DNA of 64,000 nucleotides from Methylotenera_A sp031417915 (GCA_031417915.1 JANOWN010000039.1:1-64000); one strand, 5' to 3'; positions 31,487 to 41,835 are shown, counted from the first letter of the stretch. The notes: generated from the letters alone by a model not told the origin. Translations and numbers: made by a program.

Positions 31487-34016
31487 AAATGCTATTAAGC
31501 AGCTGTTTTGGAGCCACATTTAAGTAGCCACGAATGACTAACCATGCGGCTAAGGGGATTAGCACGAGGGCAATCGTCAGCACATAAAGTGCTAATGGAA
31601 AGTTAAATTGATACGGAATATCTAACACAAAGCGACTTAAATAATAACTTAACACGCTAGACACCAGCACCGCGACAATGGAAGCCACTGCGGCAATGCT
31701 GAAAAACTCAGTGAGCATGGTGATGGTCACTTGCTTGCGCGATGCGCCAAGCACGCGTAACAGTGTTGATTCTTGCAAGCGCGACGTACGTGTGGCCAAC
31801 AGCGCAGCATATAGCACAACCAGCCCCGCCAGCACGCAAAAGCCAAATACAAAACCCACCGCCGCGGCCAGCTTGCTCATAATGTCACGCACTTGATTCA
31901 TGACGCTGGCGACATCAATCACGGTAAAGTTTGGGAATTGTTGCAGCATGCTATTGAGCGTATTATCTTGGCTTTTAGGTAGGTAAAACGCTGTCATATA
32001 ACTGGCGCTAAATTTAGCCAAAGTTTGTGGCGGCGTTACCGCAAAAAAGTTAGCGCGCATGCTATCCCACTCGACTTTTCGAATACTGGTGACGGTTAAA
32101 GCAATACGGCTGCCCGCAATATCGTAAGTGAGCGTGTCGCCAAGATTGACTTTCAGCGCCTGCGCAATATCTTGCTCTAGCGATAATAACGGCGCAGTCG
32201 CTTCATCAGCTTGCCACCAGCGACCTTGTAGCAGCTTGTTATCAGCTTGCATCACGGCCGCTGAGGATAAATTAAATTCACGCGACACCAGTCTTTTTGC
32301 GCGCTCTTCTGTAAACATTTCTTCATTAATTGGCTGGCCATTTTTTTCAACCAATCTGCCACGTATCATGGCAAAAACTTGCGGACTAGCTTGTTTAGAA
32401 ACTCCCTGAATAAAGCTTTTAACAGACTCCACCTGATTTTGTTGAATATTAATAATGAATCTATTTGGCGCATCTTGTGGCAACGATTTCTGCCAAGCTT
32501 GAGTTAAATCGGTTTTAATCATCACCAGCAACATCAGCACCATGGCACCCAAACTAAAACCAATAATTTGCGCAATCGATAAGCCTAAACGCCGCTTTAA
32601 ATTAGCCATGCCCAAGCTAATATTGTTGTCAATATTGCCACTTTGACTAACACGATGCAGCAGCAGCGCTAAGCCATACGCCAGCAAACCTGCCACCACG
32701 CAAATGCCAACAATACTGGCCAAAAATGCTACTGCTAATTTAGCTGTTTTTGCTATCCAAAAAATTAAGCCAATCACCACCAGTACCACTGGTAAATAAT
32801 TTAACCAAACTTTGCTGGGGTTTAGCACAAAGTTTTTGCGCAAAATTTGAATCGTTGGGATATTTTTTAAGCTACGAATATGTGGCAACATAATGGCAAA
32901 TAAAATGGCAAAACTTAATGTTAGGCCTGTCAAAATTGGCGACAAGGTGGGTTGTGGTAGACTTTCTAAAAACAAACGGCCAGCAAAATGCGCCAAAATA
33001 AACTGAACGGCATAACCTAACAAGCAACCAACAATGCCGCCAAATACGCCCAACAGCGCGGTTTGAATCAGCATGATGTTCTCGATATTGGCTTTGCTAG
33101 CACCAAAGCAGCGCAACAGCGCCGCCGTTTCTTGGCTACGCGCCACAAACGGTGCACTGGCAAGCAGCATGGCCACCATCGCTAACACCACGCTCACCAT
33201 GGCACTTAAGCCCAAAAATACTTCCGCTTTATCTAGCGCACTACGTATCTCTGGTCGCGCCGTTTTTACGTCTTCTATGCGCTCACCACGCTGCAAATTA
33301 GGCGTTATTTTGCTAATAAATTGTTTAACATTTTCAGCATTGCCCGCCAGCACCAATTGATATTTAACGCGGCTACCAAACTGAATCAGCTCGGTATTTG
33401 GTACATCACTGATGTGCATCATCACCCGTGACGCAAAGCTAAACATATCGCCACCGCGCGAAGGTTCGCGCATCAGCAAACCTGCCACTTTAAAATTGCT
33501 AGCGCCTAATTCTAGTTGATCGCCCAACTTTAAATTGAGCGCATTGGCCAAACGTGGCTCTATCCAAACTTCACCTTTTTTTGGCTGGGTTTGACTATTT
33601 TTTGCTTGCGCATTTTGTGTTGAATTTTCTGCTGCAAACTGTGCGTCTTCAAACACTACATCAAAATCGCCAATCAGCGGAAAATTGTCGTCAATCGCTT
33701 TAATTTCTGCCAACTGATTCTTATCACCATTGATTGCCATGCTCGCAAACTCAAGCGTGGATGCGGCTTGTAGGCTCATTTGTTTGGCCTCGGCACTATA
33801 TTTTGGCGGAACAGCATGGTCAGAAATTAACACCGCATCGCCGCCCAGTAGCATGCCACCTTGATTATTAAGGTGCGAGGCAATGCGGCTGGTGAAAAAA
33901 CTCACCGCGGTAATGGAAGTAACTGCAAGCACCAAGGCCAGCAACAACACGCGCAAATCGCCCGATTGCCACTGCGAGCGTAATTGTTGCCAAGCAAGTT
34001 TAATAGTGAGTTGCAT
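31485..34016 (-). CDS. ABC transporter permease, YbbP/FtsX type
   Basis: About 843 residues, two FtsX/MacB-type permease halves. The N-terminal part has a TM helix (LRVLLLALVLAVTSITAVSFF) and a large periplasmic domain; TM clusters follow near residues 265-390 and 410-530, then a second periplasmic domain and a final TM group ending LVIRGYLNVAPKQLL. This architecture matches E. coli YbbP. The start at 34016 (MQLTIKLAWQQLRSQW) is chosen over a codon 48 bases upstream that would overlap the ATPase gene. It forms an export system with the ATPase just upstream; substrate unknown. Confidence 0.88.
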   Translation of the reverse strand: MQLTIKLAWQQLRSQWQSGDLRVLLLALVLAVTSITAVSFFTSRIASHLNNQGGMLLGGDAVLISDHAVPPKYSAEAKQMSLQAASTLEFASMAINGDKNQLAEIKAIDDNFPLIGDFDVVFEDAQFAAENSTQNAQAKNSQTQPKKGEVWIEPRLANALNLKLGDQLELGASNFKVAGLLMREPSRGGDMFSFASRVMMHISDVPNTELIQFGSRVKYQLVLAGNAENVKQFISKITPNLQRGERIEDVKTARPEIRSALDKAEVFLGLSAMVSVVLAMVAMLLASAPFVARSQETAALLRCFGASKANIENIMLIQTALLGVFGGIVGCLLGYAVQFILAHFAGRLFLESLPQPTLSPILTGLTLSFAILFAIMLPHIRSLKNIPTIQILRKNFVLNPSKVWLNYLPVVLVVIGLIFWIAKTAKLAVAFLASIVGICVVAGLLAYGLALLLHRVSQSGNIDNNISLGMANLKRRLGLSIAQIIGFSLGAMVLMLLVMIKTDLTQAWQKSLPQDAPNRFIINIQQNQVESVKSFIQGVSKQASPQVFAMIRGRLVEKNGQPINEEMFTEERAKRLVSREFNLSSAAVMQADNKLLQGRWWQADEATAPLLSLEQDIAQALKVNLGDTLTYDIAGSRIALTVTSIRKVEWDSMRANFFAVTPPQTLAKFSASYMTAFYLPKSQDNTLNSMLQQFPNFTVIDVASVMNQVRDIMSKLAAAVGFVFGFCVLAGLVVLYAALLATRTSRLQESTLLRVLGASRKQVTITMLTEFFSIAAVASIVAVLVSSVLSYYLSRFVLDIPYQFNFPLALYVLTIALVLIPLAAWLVIRGYLNVAPKQLLNSI

Positions 34017-34026
34017 ATATTGAGCG

Positions 34027-34779
34027 TTAAATTGCTTTTTGCAGGCTATCTTGTAGCGTTCCATTTTGTAGCGTTAAAACACGGCTGCAACGCTTTGCCA
34101 ATTGCGCGTCGTGCGTCACTAAAATAAGCGTGGTATTGCCTTGCTTATTTAAGCTAAACAGCAGCTCGATAATGCGCTCTCCGGTGGCAATATCCAAATT
34201 ACCCGTTGGCTCATCTGCAAACAAAATAGAGGGTTGCGTGGCAAATGCGCGCGCAATGGCCACGCGTTGCTGCTCGCCGCCCGAGAGTTGTTTGGGGTAA
34301 TGATTTAAACGCTCGCCTAGCCCTACTTTTTCTAGCGTTGCTATGGCAATTTGTTTGGCATCTTTTCTATTGGCTAGTTGCATTGGCAGCATTACGTTTT
34401 CTAGCGCAGTCATGGTGCTAACTAATTGAAAAGACTGAAATACAAATCCCATTTGCGCACCCCGCACTGCCGCACGCGCATCTTCATCTAGCGCGCTAAA
34501 AGGCTTGCTAGCAACTTCAACATTGCCGCTGGTCGGCACGTCCAAACCTGCCAGCAATGCCAACAAGGTTGATTTTCCTGAGCCTGAACTACCCACAATC
34601 GCCACGCTCTCACCTTGTGCAACCTGTAAATTAAGGTCATTTAAAATTTCAATTTTATTTGCACCCTCACCTACGTGCTTAGCCAAATTTGTAGCTAAAA
34701 TAGCGCTAGTATTTTTAATACTAGTACTTATTGTGGTTTGGTGCGTTTGTAGTGAATCAATTGGCTCAGAAAGTAACAT
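34027..34779 (-). CDS. ABC transporter ATP-binding protein, YbbA type
   Basis: 250 residues, LolD/MacB-like ATPase: Walker A GSSGSGKST, Q-loop FVFQSFQL, signature LSGGEQQRVAIARA, Walker B ILFADEPTGNLD and switch His in ILVTHD. It is the partner of the YbbP-like permease, which starts 10 bases downstream. The first 25 or so residues (MLLSEPIDSLQTHQTTISTS) have no counterpart in E. coli YbbA, so the true start may be internal. ybbA and tesA are divergent neighbours in E. coli as well. Confidence 0.9.
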   Translation of the reverse strand: MLLSEPIDSLQTHQTTISTSIKNTSAILATNLAKHVGEGANKIEILNDLNLQVAQGESVAIVGSSGSGKSTLLALLAGLDVPTSGNVEVASKPFSALDEDARAAVRGAQMGFVFQSFQLVSTMTALENVMLPMQLANRKDAKQIAIATLEKVGLGERLNHYPKQLSGGEQQRVAIARAFATQPSILFADEPTGNLDIATGERIIELLFSLNKQGNTTLILVTHDAQLAKRCSRVLTLQNGTLQDSLQKAI

Positions 34780-34784
34780 AGTTC

Positions 34785-35462
34785 ATGCGTTCTCTTTATA
34801 AAGTAATGATGAATAAAGCACTGTTTAATTTTTTCATGGCTGTTAGTCTTATTGTAAGCAATTTGGTTGCAATGCCTGCTATTGCCGCAGAAACCAGCTC
34901 AGAAGCCAGCGCAAAAACTATCGTAGTGTTTGGTGATAGCTTATCTGCCGCCTACAATATAAAGCAAGATCAGGGCTGGGTGGCTTTATTGCAACAGCGC
35001 ATCTCACAGAAAAAATACAATTATAAAGTGATTAACGCCAGCATTAGCGGCGAAACCACTAGTGGCGGTCTAAGCCGATTTACAGACATGCTAGCTACAC
35101 AGAAACCTAATATTGTCGTAATAGCGCTGGGTGGCAACGATGGTTTGCGCGGCCTAAAAAATGATGAAATATTCAATAATCTAGATACCATGATAAAACA
35201 AGCCAAGACACAAAAAGCGCAAGCTTTATTGCTTGGGATGAAAATTCCGCCCAATTATGGGCTGAAATACAGCAAACAATTTAGCCGAAATTACCAAATT
35301 TTAGCCAAAAAACATCAACTAAAATTAGTACCTTTTTTCTTAGAGGGCGTGGCTGGCAATCCAAATTTAATTCAAGCCGATGGCTTGCACCCAACCGCTG
35401 CAGCACAGCCTAAAATATTAGAAAATATATGGCCAACATTCATTAAAATACTTAAAAATTAA
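34785..35462 (+). CDS. tesA: Arylesterase / lysophospholipase TesA-like (SGNH hydrolase)
   Basis: Up to 225 residues with a signal peptide (NKALFNFFMAVSLIVSNLVAMPAIAA). SGNH blocks are clear: GDSLSAAY (nucleophile Ser), SISGETTSGGLSR (Gly), GGNDGLRG (Asn) and ADGLHPTAAAQ (Asp-x-x-His). TesA-type enzymes hydrolyse acyl esters and acyl-CoA in the periplasm. ATGs at 34785, 34806 and 34809 are possible; none has a strong ribosome-binding site, and the later ones leave more room for the divergent promoter. The stop merges with a REP-like hairpin. Confidence 0.92.
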   Translation: MRSLYKVMMNKALFNFFMAVSLIVSNLVAMPAIAAETSSEASAKTIVVFGDSLSAAYNIKQDQGWVALLQQRISQKKYNYKVINASISGETTSGGLSRFTDMLATQKPNIVVIALGGNDGLRGLKNDEIFNNLDTMIKQAKTQKAQALLLGMKIPPNYGLKYSKQFSRNYQILAKKHQLKLVPFFLEGVAGNPNLIQADGLHPTAAAQPKILENIWPTFIKILKN

Positions 35463-35501
35463 TGCTCTGCGAGCCAATATCCATGCGGGTTGCAGGGCAG
35501 A
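35462..35501. repeat. REP-like hairpin repeat, copy 2
   Basis: Begins ATGCTCTGCGAGCCAATATC and closes GCGGGTTGCAGGGCAG, with ends complementary through CTGC/GCAG. Lies between the convergent genes tesA and tilS, where it may stabilise or end both transcripts. Confidence 0.65.
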
Positions 35502-35523
35502 AAATTTTAGTAAAATTGTGTGA

Positions 35524-36906
35524 TTATATTATGTAGATATCTTGCCACTTAATAAACAAACCTAATTCATCAGGTTTGGCTTTAAGCAAGGCCGCCACTG
35601 CAATGTTAGGAAGCATGGCGAGCTCATCATTTACAAACAGCAAAGGCAAGCGCTCGCGTTGCCAAGGTGGGACTTGTGAGGTTTGAAATAAACTTTTTAG
35701 GCTGCGATTTGGGCGATTTTCTTCAGGCTTTAAAGTCTCGCCACCTTGGCGATAGCGAATGATAAGTTGGCTTTTTTCGAGATGTCGAAGTGCGATGCCT
35801 TCGCCCAATTTTTCGCTAAAAAACAGCCGCGATTGATCGGGCAACATAATAGTTTTTTCGCCCTGCCAAGGCAAACTGAACGCGCTACGCTGATATTCCA
35901 CTTCACCTTCTTGCACATTTTTAATCAAATAAGCACTGCCCTGGAAGCTGCGTAAAATAAGGCTTGCAGACAGTTTAATTTTAACGTTTGCGTCAGACTT
36001 TGCATGAAAAAGTTGCTGCGAGATTTGCTGCAATTGCGCCGCGCTTGGTGCATCGCAATTATTCTGTAATAACCACCAGCGCAGCGCATTATTTATGCGC
36101 GCGCCGCCTAATTTTGCCAAGGGCACCAACTGCAATTGTTGGCTATTTATTAAACATTCTTTTACGTCGATTTGGGCCAATTCATTCAGCAACACATCCG
36201 CTTCCGCCATATGCTGCGCGGCACGGCTGATGGTTTGCTTAATGGCGGGATATTGTCTTTCTAATTTCGGCAGAATTTCATGACGCATAAAGTTGCGATC
36301 AAACTTTGTGTCGAGATTACTTTCATCTTCTATCCAAGCCAAATTATGTTGCTTTGCATAAGCCTCAAGAGCGCTGCGAGGCATATCCAGCAAGGGTCGC
36401 AGCAGTTTATTATTCACGTTTCCCATGCCTGCCAAACCTTTTACGCCGGCGCCGCGCGCGAGCTGCTGCAGCAAAGTTTCAGCTTGGTCGTCTTGGTGAT
36501 GTGCCAAACAAATAAAGTCGGCATCTGAAGCTAGAAGCGCTTTGTAACGCGCTTCGCGTGCCGTCGCCTCCAATCCTAACCCGCTGTTTTTATTTATTTT
36601 TACTTTAGCAATGGCGATGGGGATATTCAAATTGGCGCAAATATCTTTGCAGAAAGTTGCCCAAGTATCGGCATTTTTACTTAAACCATGATGCACATGC
36701 TGCGCGTGCAACTGAAACGGAAGTGATTTATTGATTTCGACAAGCAAATGCAACAATACGGCGGAATCCAAACCGCCGCTGAAAGCCAATAGCAACTTAG
36801 GATTTGGTTTATTTCGGCTTAAAAAAACACCAGCTAAAAAAACTTTAAGCTGATGTTGAAGTGATTTTTTTGAGCTACTTGCTGGCTGTTTCTTTAAACT
36901 TGCCAT
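35524..36906 (-). CDS. tilS: tRNA(Ile)-lysidine synthase
   Basis: Adds lysine to C34 of the tRNA-Ile CAU anticodon so that it reads AUA. 460 residues with the N-type ATP pyrophosphatase loop LLAFSGGLDSAVLLHL near residue 41, the HHGLS and HHQDDQAETLL segments, RGAGVKGLAGM, and RPLLDMPRSALE; a substrate-binding domain and a TilS C-terminal domain (RYRQGGETLKPEENRPNRSLKSLFQ) follow. It overlaps the end of accA by 32 bases, which couples the two. Confidence 0.96.
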   Translation of the reverse strand: MASLKKQPASSSKKSLQHQLKVFLAGVFLSRNKPNPKLLLAFSGGLDSAVLLHLLVEINKSLPFQLHAQHVHHGLSKNADTWATFCKDICANLNIPIAIAKVKINKNSGLGLEATAREARYKALLASDADFICLAHHQDDQAETLLQQLARGAGVKGLAGMGNVNNKLLRPLLDMPRSALEAYAKQHNLAWIEDESNLDTKFDRNFMRHEILPKLERQYPAIKQTISRAAQHMAEADVLLNELAQIDVKECLINSQQLQLVPLAKLGGARINNALRWWLLQNNCDAPSAAQLQQISQQLFHAKSDANVKIKLSASLILRSFQGSAYLIKNVQEGEVEYQRSAFSLPWQGEKTIMLPDQSRLFFSEKLGEGIALRHLEKSQLIIRYRQGGETLKPEENRPNRSLKSLFQTSQVPPWQRERLPLLFVNDELAMLPNIAVAALLKAKPDELGLFIKWQDIYII

Positions 36907-37846
36907 AGCTCATTAACCGCTCGTAGCGCGCCGCGAGTAACTTGTCGGTGGTTTTCTTTTGTAGCGCCGCGAGCTCAACTTTTAAGGTGCGACGCAGCGA
37001 CTGCATGGTGGTTTCAGCGTCACGATGCGCGCCACCTAAGGGCTCAGCCACAATCACATCCACCAAACCCAACACTTTCAAACGTTCGGCCGTAATGCCC
37101 AATGTCTCTGCAGCTTCTGGTGCTTTACTCGCGCTTTTCCACAAAATACTAGCGCAACCTTCGGGCGAAATCACTGAATAAGTAGAATATTGTAGCATCA
37201 AAAGCTGATCAACCACGCCCAGCGCCAACGCGCCTCCCGAACCACCTTCGCCAATAATCACGCCCAAAATCGGGGTTTTTAGCTCAGTCATCACGTATAA
37301 ATTGCGCGCAATTGCTTCCGACTGACCGCGCTCTTCCGCACCGATACCAGGATATGCACCTGGCGTATCAATTAAGGTGATAATCGGCAATCCAAACTTT
37401 TCTGCAAGCCTAAATAAACGCAAAGCTTTTCGGTAACCTTCAGGTCTCGGCATGCCAAAATTTCGATATTGACGCTCCTTCACATCACGTCCTTTTTGAT
37501 GACCAATCACCATGACGGGAATGCCCTCAAAACGGCCAATGCCACCCACAATGGCAGGATCATCCGCATATGCGCGGTCGCCATGCAGCTCTTCAAAATC
37601 GGTAAATAATGCAGCGATGTAATCCAGCGTGTAAGGCCGTTGCGGATGGCGTGCCACCTGTGAAATCTGCCATGCGCTTAGGTTGTTATAAGTATCTTCG
37701 AGCATTTTCTTATTCTTTTTCTGTAACTGCTCAAGTTCTTTGGAAATATCTAAATCGTCATGGTCATCATGCGACACCTGGAGCGCGTCGATACGGTTTT
37801 CCAGATCAGCAATGCCCTGCTCAAAATCTAAATAACTAACTTTCAT
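36875..37846 (-). CDS. accA: Acetyl-CoA carboxylase carboxyltransferase subunit alpha
   Basis: 323 residues, the usual length. With AccD it transfers the carboxyl group from biotin to acetyl-CoA, starting fatty-acid synthesis. It starts MKVSYLDFEQGIADLENRIDAL; carboxyltransferase motifs are ARHPQRPYTLDYI, LHGDRAYADDPAIVGGIG, VMVIGHQKGRD, LIDTPGAYPGIGAEERGQSEAIA and GEGGSGGALALGV. The gene order dnaE-accA-tilS on one strand is common in betaproteobacteria and relatives. Confidence 0.98.
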   Translation of the reverse strand: MKVSYLDFEQGIADLENRIDALQVSHDDHDDLDISKELEQLQKKNKKMLEDTYNNLSAWQISQVARHPQRPYTLDYIAALFTDFEELHGDRAYADDPAIVGGIGRFEGIPVMVIGHQKGRDVKERQYRNFGMPRPEGYRKALRLFRLAEKFGLPIITLIDTPGAYPGIGAEERGQSEAIARNLYVMTELKTPILGVIIGEGGSGGALALGVVDQLLMLQYSTYSVISPEGCASILWKSASKAPEAAETLGITAERLKVLGLVDVIVAEPLGGAHRDAETTMQSLRRTLKVELAALQKKTTDKLLAARYERLMSYGKFKETASK

Positions 37847-37888
37847 TTCTGGCTTTCATATTGTGTAGTGCGCAAAATACAAACTGCG

Positions 37889-40800
37889 CTAATTATAAAG
37901 GATTTTTACGTTATCAACAGATAACCAAGCATGTAGATTTTGTAATAACTCGTCTTGAAGCTCTACTCGCCACGCCTCGCCCAGCATTAAACTGGCTTGA
38001 CCTTGGCTATTATGATATTCAATTTTTACTGGGCACAGTTTTTTGTCTGAATCGGCGGTTTTTTTACAATAAGGGCTCAAAATTGTCGTGAGTTTTGCTG
38101 CGTCCGATTGCCCATTGCATGATATTTTCAGCATGCTGGCAAAATGACTGCGCGCGCTGGCTAAATTGAATATTTTGCGCGCCGTCACGCGAATTCCGCC
38201 AGAAAAATCATCGTTGCTGACGCGGCCCTCAATCACCAACAATTGGTCTTCTTTTATCAAACTGGCATATTGATTTAACATTTCGCTGCCCACCACCACA
38301 TCTACTCTGGCAACCGCGTCATCCAGCGTCACAATCGCCATTTTGCCGCGCTGTGTCATGCGAATGCGCACGCCAGTTACCACGCCTGCGATTAGTTTTG
38401 GCTGCTCTTGCGGTGCCAAATCGGCCAATGTACCGCGCACAAATTGGCTGATGTCTTCTTTGGCGTTTAAAAAAGGATGTCCGCTTAAATAAAAGCCAAG
38501 CGCAGCTTTTTCTTCAATTAATGCCTGCTCGGGCGACCAAGCTGGCAGATTCGGCAACTCATGTTTAGTCTCCGCTACACCTCCAAACAAACTATCTTGC
38601 CCAGCGTGGCTATTATTTTGCTCGGCCGCTACAACCGCCATACCAACGCCCGCTAACAATGCAGCGCGATTTGGCTCAATCTTATCAAACGCACCAACAC
38701 GAACCAACGATTCAATCACACGACGATTCACCTTGCGCAAATCTAAACGATTACAAAAATCAAACAAATCTTTAAACGGCCCGCCTTGTTCGCGCGCAGC
38801 TAAAATCACCTCAATAGCCGCTAATCCTGTGCCTTTTACCGCGCCCAAACCATACAAAATTTGTCCATAGTTGACAGGCTCAAAGCGATAACCACTTTGG
38901 TTAATATCGGGCGGCAACACTTCTACTTTATTCGGCGCGCAATCATCAAAAAACAGATGAATATTGTCGGTATTATTCATATCCGCCGACATGGTGGACG
39001 CCAAAAATGCAGCAGGATAATGCGTTTTTAAGTAAGCAGTTTGATAGGCCACCAGCGCATAGGCCGCTGCGTGCGACTTGTTAAAACCATAACCCGCAAA
39101 TTTTTCTAACAAGTCAAAAAGCTCATTGGCTTGACGTTCGTTTAAGCCATTTTTACTGGCACCTTCGGTAAAAATCGCGCGCTGCGCCACCATTTCTTCA
39201 GGTTTCTTTTTGCCCATAGCACGACGTAGCAAATCTGCGCCTCCTAGGCTATAGCCCGCCACCACCTGTGCGATTTGCATCACCTGCTCTTGATAGACCG
39301 CAATGCCGTAGGTTTCTTTTAAAATACTTTCAGTCGCTGGATGCGGATATTCAACACGTTGTTTACCATGTTTGCGTCGGCAATAATCTGGGATCAAATC
39401 CATCGGGCCAGGGCGATATAAAGCCACTAAGGCAATAATATCTTCAAAGCAATCAGGCAATGCCTGCTTAAGCATGTCTTTCATGCCGCGTGACTCTAGC
39501 TGGAACACTGCCGTGGTGTTAGCCGTTTTTAATAATTTATAAGTCGCCTTATCATCCAAAGGTATGTTCTGGAAGCTAAGCGGAGTGAGGCTCTCAGGCG
39601 TTCCGCCTACATCCGCGGCACGCTGTTTATTGGCATTTTCTAAAGCCAGTTCTAAAATCGTCAATGTACGCAAGCCCAAAAAGTCAAACTTCACAAGGCC
39701 AACCGCTTCCACGTCGTCTTTGTCGTATTGGCTGACCAAACTGCCACCGTCGGCTTGGCAATAAATCGGTGCAAAGTCAGAAATCTTACTCGGTGAAATC
39801 AGCACGCCGCCCGCGTGCATGCCCACATTGCGCACCAAACCTTCCAGCCGTAAAGCCAGCTCCAGCAATTGTGCCACCTCTTCTTCAGACTCTCGCCGCC
39901 CTTGTAGTTGCGGCTCTTTTTCCAGCGCCGCTTCTAGTGTAATGCCAAGCTCCAACGGAATTAATTTAGCGATGCCATCAACAAAATTAAACGGTAAATC
40001 GAGCACGCGACCAACATCGCGAATCACCGCTTTGGCCGCCATGGTACCGAAGGTCGCGATTTGTGAAACTGCATCTAAGCCATACTTTTGCTTGACGTAA
40101 TCGATGACGCGATCGCGACCATCCATGCAAAAATCGATGTCGAAATCGGGCATAGAAACACGATCGGGGTTTAAAAAACGCTCAAAAAGTAAGTTGTAGG
40201 CAAGCGGGTCGAGGTCAGTAATATTTAAGCTGTAAGCCACCAGCGAACCAGCACCAGAACCGCGCCCAGGGCCGACTGGCACGCCGTTATTTTTGGCCCA
40301 ATTGATAAAATCGGCCACGATTAAAAAGTAACCCGCAAAACCCATTCGATTGATCATTTTGCATTCAAAAGCCAACCTTTCTGCGTATTCTGGGCGTTTC
40401 TCCTCGCGCAATTTTTCATCCGCATAAAGCACCTGTAAGCGCGCCTCTAAACCAATCTCAGACTGTTGCGTGAGGTAAATGTCGAGGCTTTCGCCGTTGG
40501 GTGTGGGAAAGTTGGGCAAATAATTTTTGCCCAGTTCAATCGTCAAATTGCAGCGCTTAGCAATTTCCACCGTATTGGCGAGCGCTTCGGGTATATCCGC
40601 AAATAATGCGCACATTTGCGCTTGCGATTTGAAATATTGCTCGGGCGTAAAGTTTTTTGGGCGCCGCGAATCCGCCAACATATAACCTTCGGAAATACAG
40701 GTGCGTGCTTCGTGCGCTTTAAAATCGTCGGGCGAAATAAATTGGATTGGGTGCGTCGCGACAACTGGCAAATCGTGTTGACTGGCGAGATTTAACACAT

Positions 40801-41407
40801 TGTGAATTAAGGTTTCTTGCGCAGAATGATGTGCAACGTTTTCTGGCGCCGTACGTTGAATTTCGAGATAAAATCTATTTGGAAACAGCGCAGACCATGT
40901 ATTTGCGAGTGCGTCAGCAGCCTCATGGTTATTGGCTTGCAGGGCAGTGCCAATATCGCTTTGCGCATTGCCAGAAAGTAAAATTAAGCCTGTCGTGTCT
41001 TTGCCATCTAGGTCACTCAACCATTCCTGATTAATTTCGGCACGACCGCGATATTGATTTTCAAGATACGCGCGGCTTAGCAACTGACAAAGTTTGAGAT
41101 AACCTGCGTTAGTTTGCACCAACAACAAAATGCGAAATGCTTGATCGCGATTTTTGTTATTTTCCAACCATAACTCGCAGCCAATAACAGGCTTGACGCC
41201 TTTGTCGCGAGCGGCTTTGTAAAACTTAATAGCGCCAAATAAATTACTTAAATCTGTGAGCGCCACGGCTGGCATGGCGTCTTTGCTGGCTGTGGCGATA
41301 TAATCATCAATCCGCACTATGCCGTCCACAATCGAAAACTCGCTATGGCAGCGCAAATGCACGAATTGTGGATTTAAATTTTCTGAGTTTTGAGGCGCTT
41401 CTTGCAT
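37889..41407 (-). CDS. dnaE: DNA polymerase III subunit alpha
   Basis: 1172-residue replicative polymerase. An N-terminal PHP domain begins FVHLRCHSEFSIVDGIVRIDDYI. The polymerase core includes GPGRGSGAGSLVAYSL and the catalytic aspartates in PDFDIDFCMDGRDRVIDYV; fingers include YRPGPMDLIPDY and the conserved GYGFNKSHAAAYA. A helix-hairpin-helix and OB domain (PKLIAGVVTGVRIRMTQRGKMAIVTLDD) follow, then the tau-binding C-terminus. accA starts 42 bases downstream. Confidence 0.98.
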   Translation of the reverse strand: MQEAPQNSENLNPQFVHLRCHSEFSIVDGIVRIDDYIATASKDAMPAVALTDLSNLFGAIKFYKAARDKGVKPVIGCELWLENNKNRDQAFRILLLVQTNAGYLKLCQLLSRAYLENQYRGRAEINQEWLSDLDGKDTTGLILLSGNAQSDIGTALQANNHEAADALANTWSALFPNRFYLEIQRTAPENVAHHSAQETLIHNVLNLASQHDLPVVATHPIQFISPDDFKAHEARTCISEGYMLADSRRPKNFTPEQYFKSQAQMCALFADIPEALANTVEIAKRCNLTIELGKNYLPNFPTPNGESLDIYLTQQSEIGLEARLQVLYADEKLREEKRPEYAERLAFECKMINRMGFAGYFLIVADFINWAKNNGVPVGPGRGSGAGSLVAYSLNITDLDPLAYNLLFERFLNPDRVSMPDFDIDFCMDGRDRVIDYVKQKYGLDAVSQIATFGTMAAKAVIRDVGRVLDLPFNFVDGIAKLIPLELGITLEAALEKEPQLQGRRESEEEVAQLLELALRLEGLVRNVGMHAGGVLISPSKISDFAPIYCQADGGSLVSQYDKDDVEAVGLVKFDFLGLRTLTILELALENANKQRAADVGGTPESLTPLSFQNIPLDDKATYKLLKTANTTAVFQLESRGMKDMLKQALPDCFEDIIALVALYRPGPMDLIPDYCRRKHGKQRVEYPHPATESILKETYGIAVYQEQVMQIAQVVAGYSLGGADLLRRAMGKKKPEEMVAQRAIFTEGASKNGLNERQANELFDLLEKFAGYGFNKSHAAAYALVAYQTAYLKTHYPAAFLASTMSADMNNTDNIHLFFDDCAPNKVEVLPPDINQSGYRFEPVNYGQILYGLGAVKGTGLAAIEVILAAREQGGPFKDLFDFCNRLDLRKVNRRVIESLVRVGAFDKIEPNRAALLAGVGMAVVAAEQNNSHAGQDSLFGGVAETKHELPNLPAWSPEQALIEEKAALGFYLSGHPFLNAKEDISQFVRGTLADLAPQEQPKLIAGVVTGVRIRMTQRGKMAIVTLDDAVARVDVVVGSEMLNQYASLIKEDQLLVIEGRVSNDDFSGGIRVTARKIFNLASARSHFASMLKISCNGQSDAAKLTTILSPYCKKTADSDKKLCPVKIEYHNSQGQASLMLGEAWRVELQDELLQNLHAWLSVDNVKILYN

Positions 41408-41471
41408 GCGCTTATTTTACAGCATGCAAAAAAAATGGCGCTCATTTTTAACGGTTTTTTGTAAACGAATT

Positions 41472-41801
41472 TTATAAAACTGTGTAGAGCATGACAAACC
41501 CAGAAATCACCATGCCAGTGAGCGCCAGCAGGAATAAAGTATCGGCTAGTTTTTCTAGATTAACTGCCAGCACTCCTTGCTTAGTACGCAGAGCGAAGAA
41601 AATAATGTAGGTGCACAACAAAAAAAGAAATGCTGACGTAACGAGTAAATCATCTGCTGATGTAGCACGCACCGCATTGTTGCCCATGGTGTGAAACAGT
41701 GTCACTCCAGTGACGCAAAGACCCGCGAGCGTGGCTGACAGTGTGAGAATATGAAGCAGCTCATCCCTTAGCCAGACGCCCTTGCGTGGTACTTGATTCA
41801 T
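41472..41801 (-). CDS. Small membrane protein of unknown function
   Basis: 109 residues with three predicted membrane helices: ILTLSATLAGLCVTGVTLF, TSAFLFLLCTYIIFFAL and TLFLLALTGMVISGFVMLY. Positive residues flank the N-terminal side (MNQVPRKGVWLRDE). I do not recognise a named family. It stands alone between dnaE and the small exported proteins; a TATAAT-like AT run precedes the ATG. Confidence 0.7.
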   Translation of the reverse strand: MNQVPRKGVWLRDELLHILTLSATLAGLCVTGVTLFHTMGNNAVRATSADDLLVTSAFLFLLCTYIIFFALRTKQGVLAVNLEKLADTLFLLALTGMVISGFVMLYTVL

Positions 41802-41835
41802 TATATTGACAGCCTAATCAACGATTAATATATTT

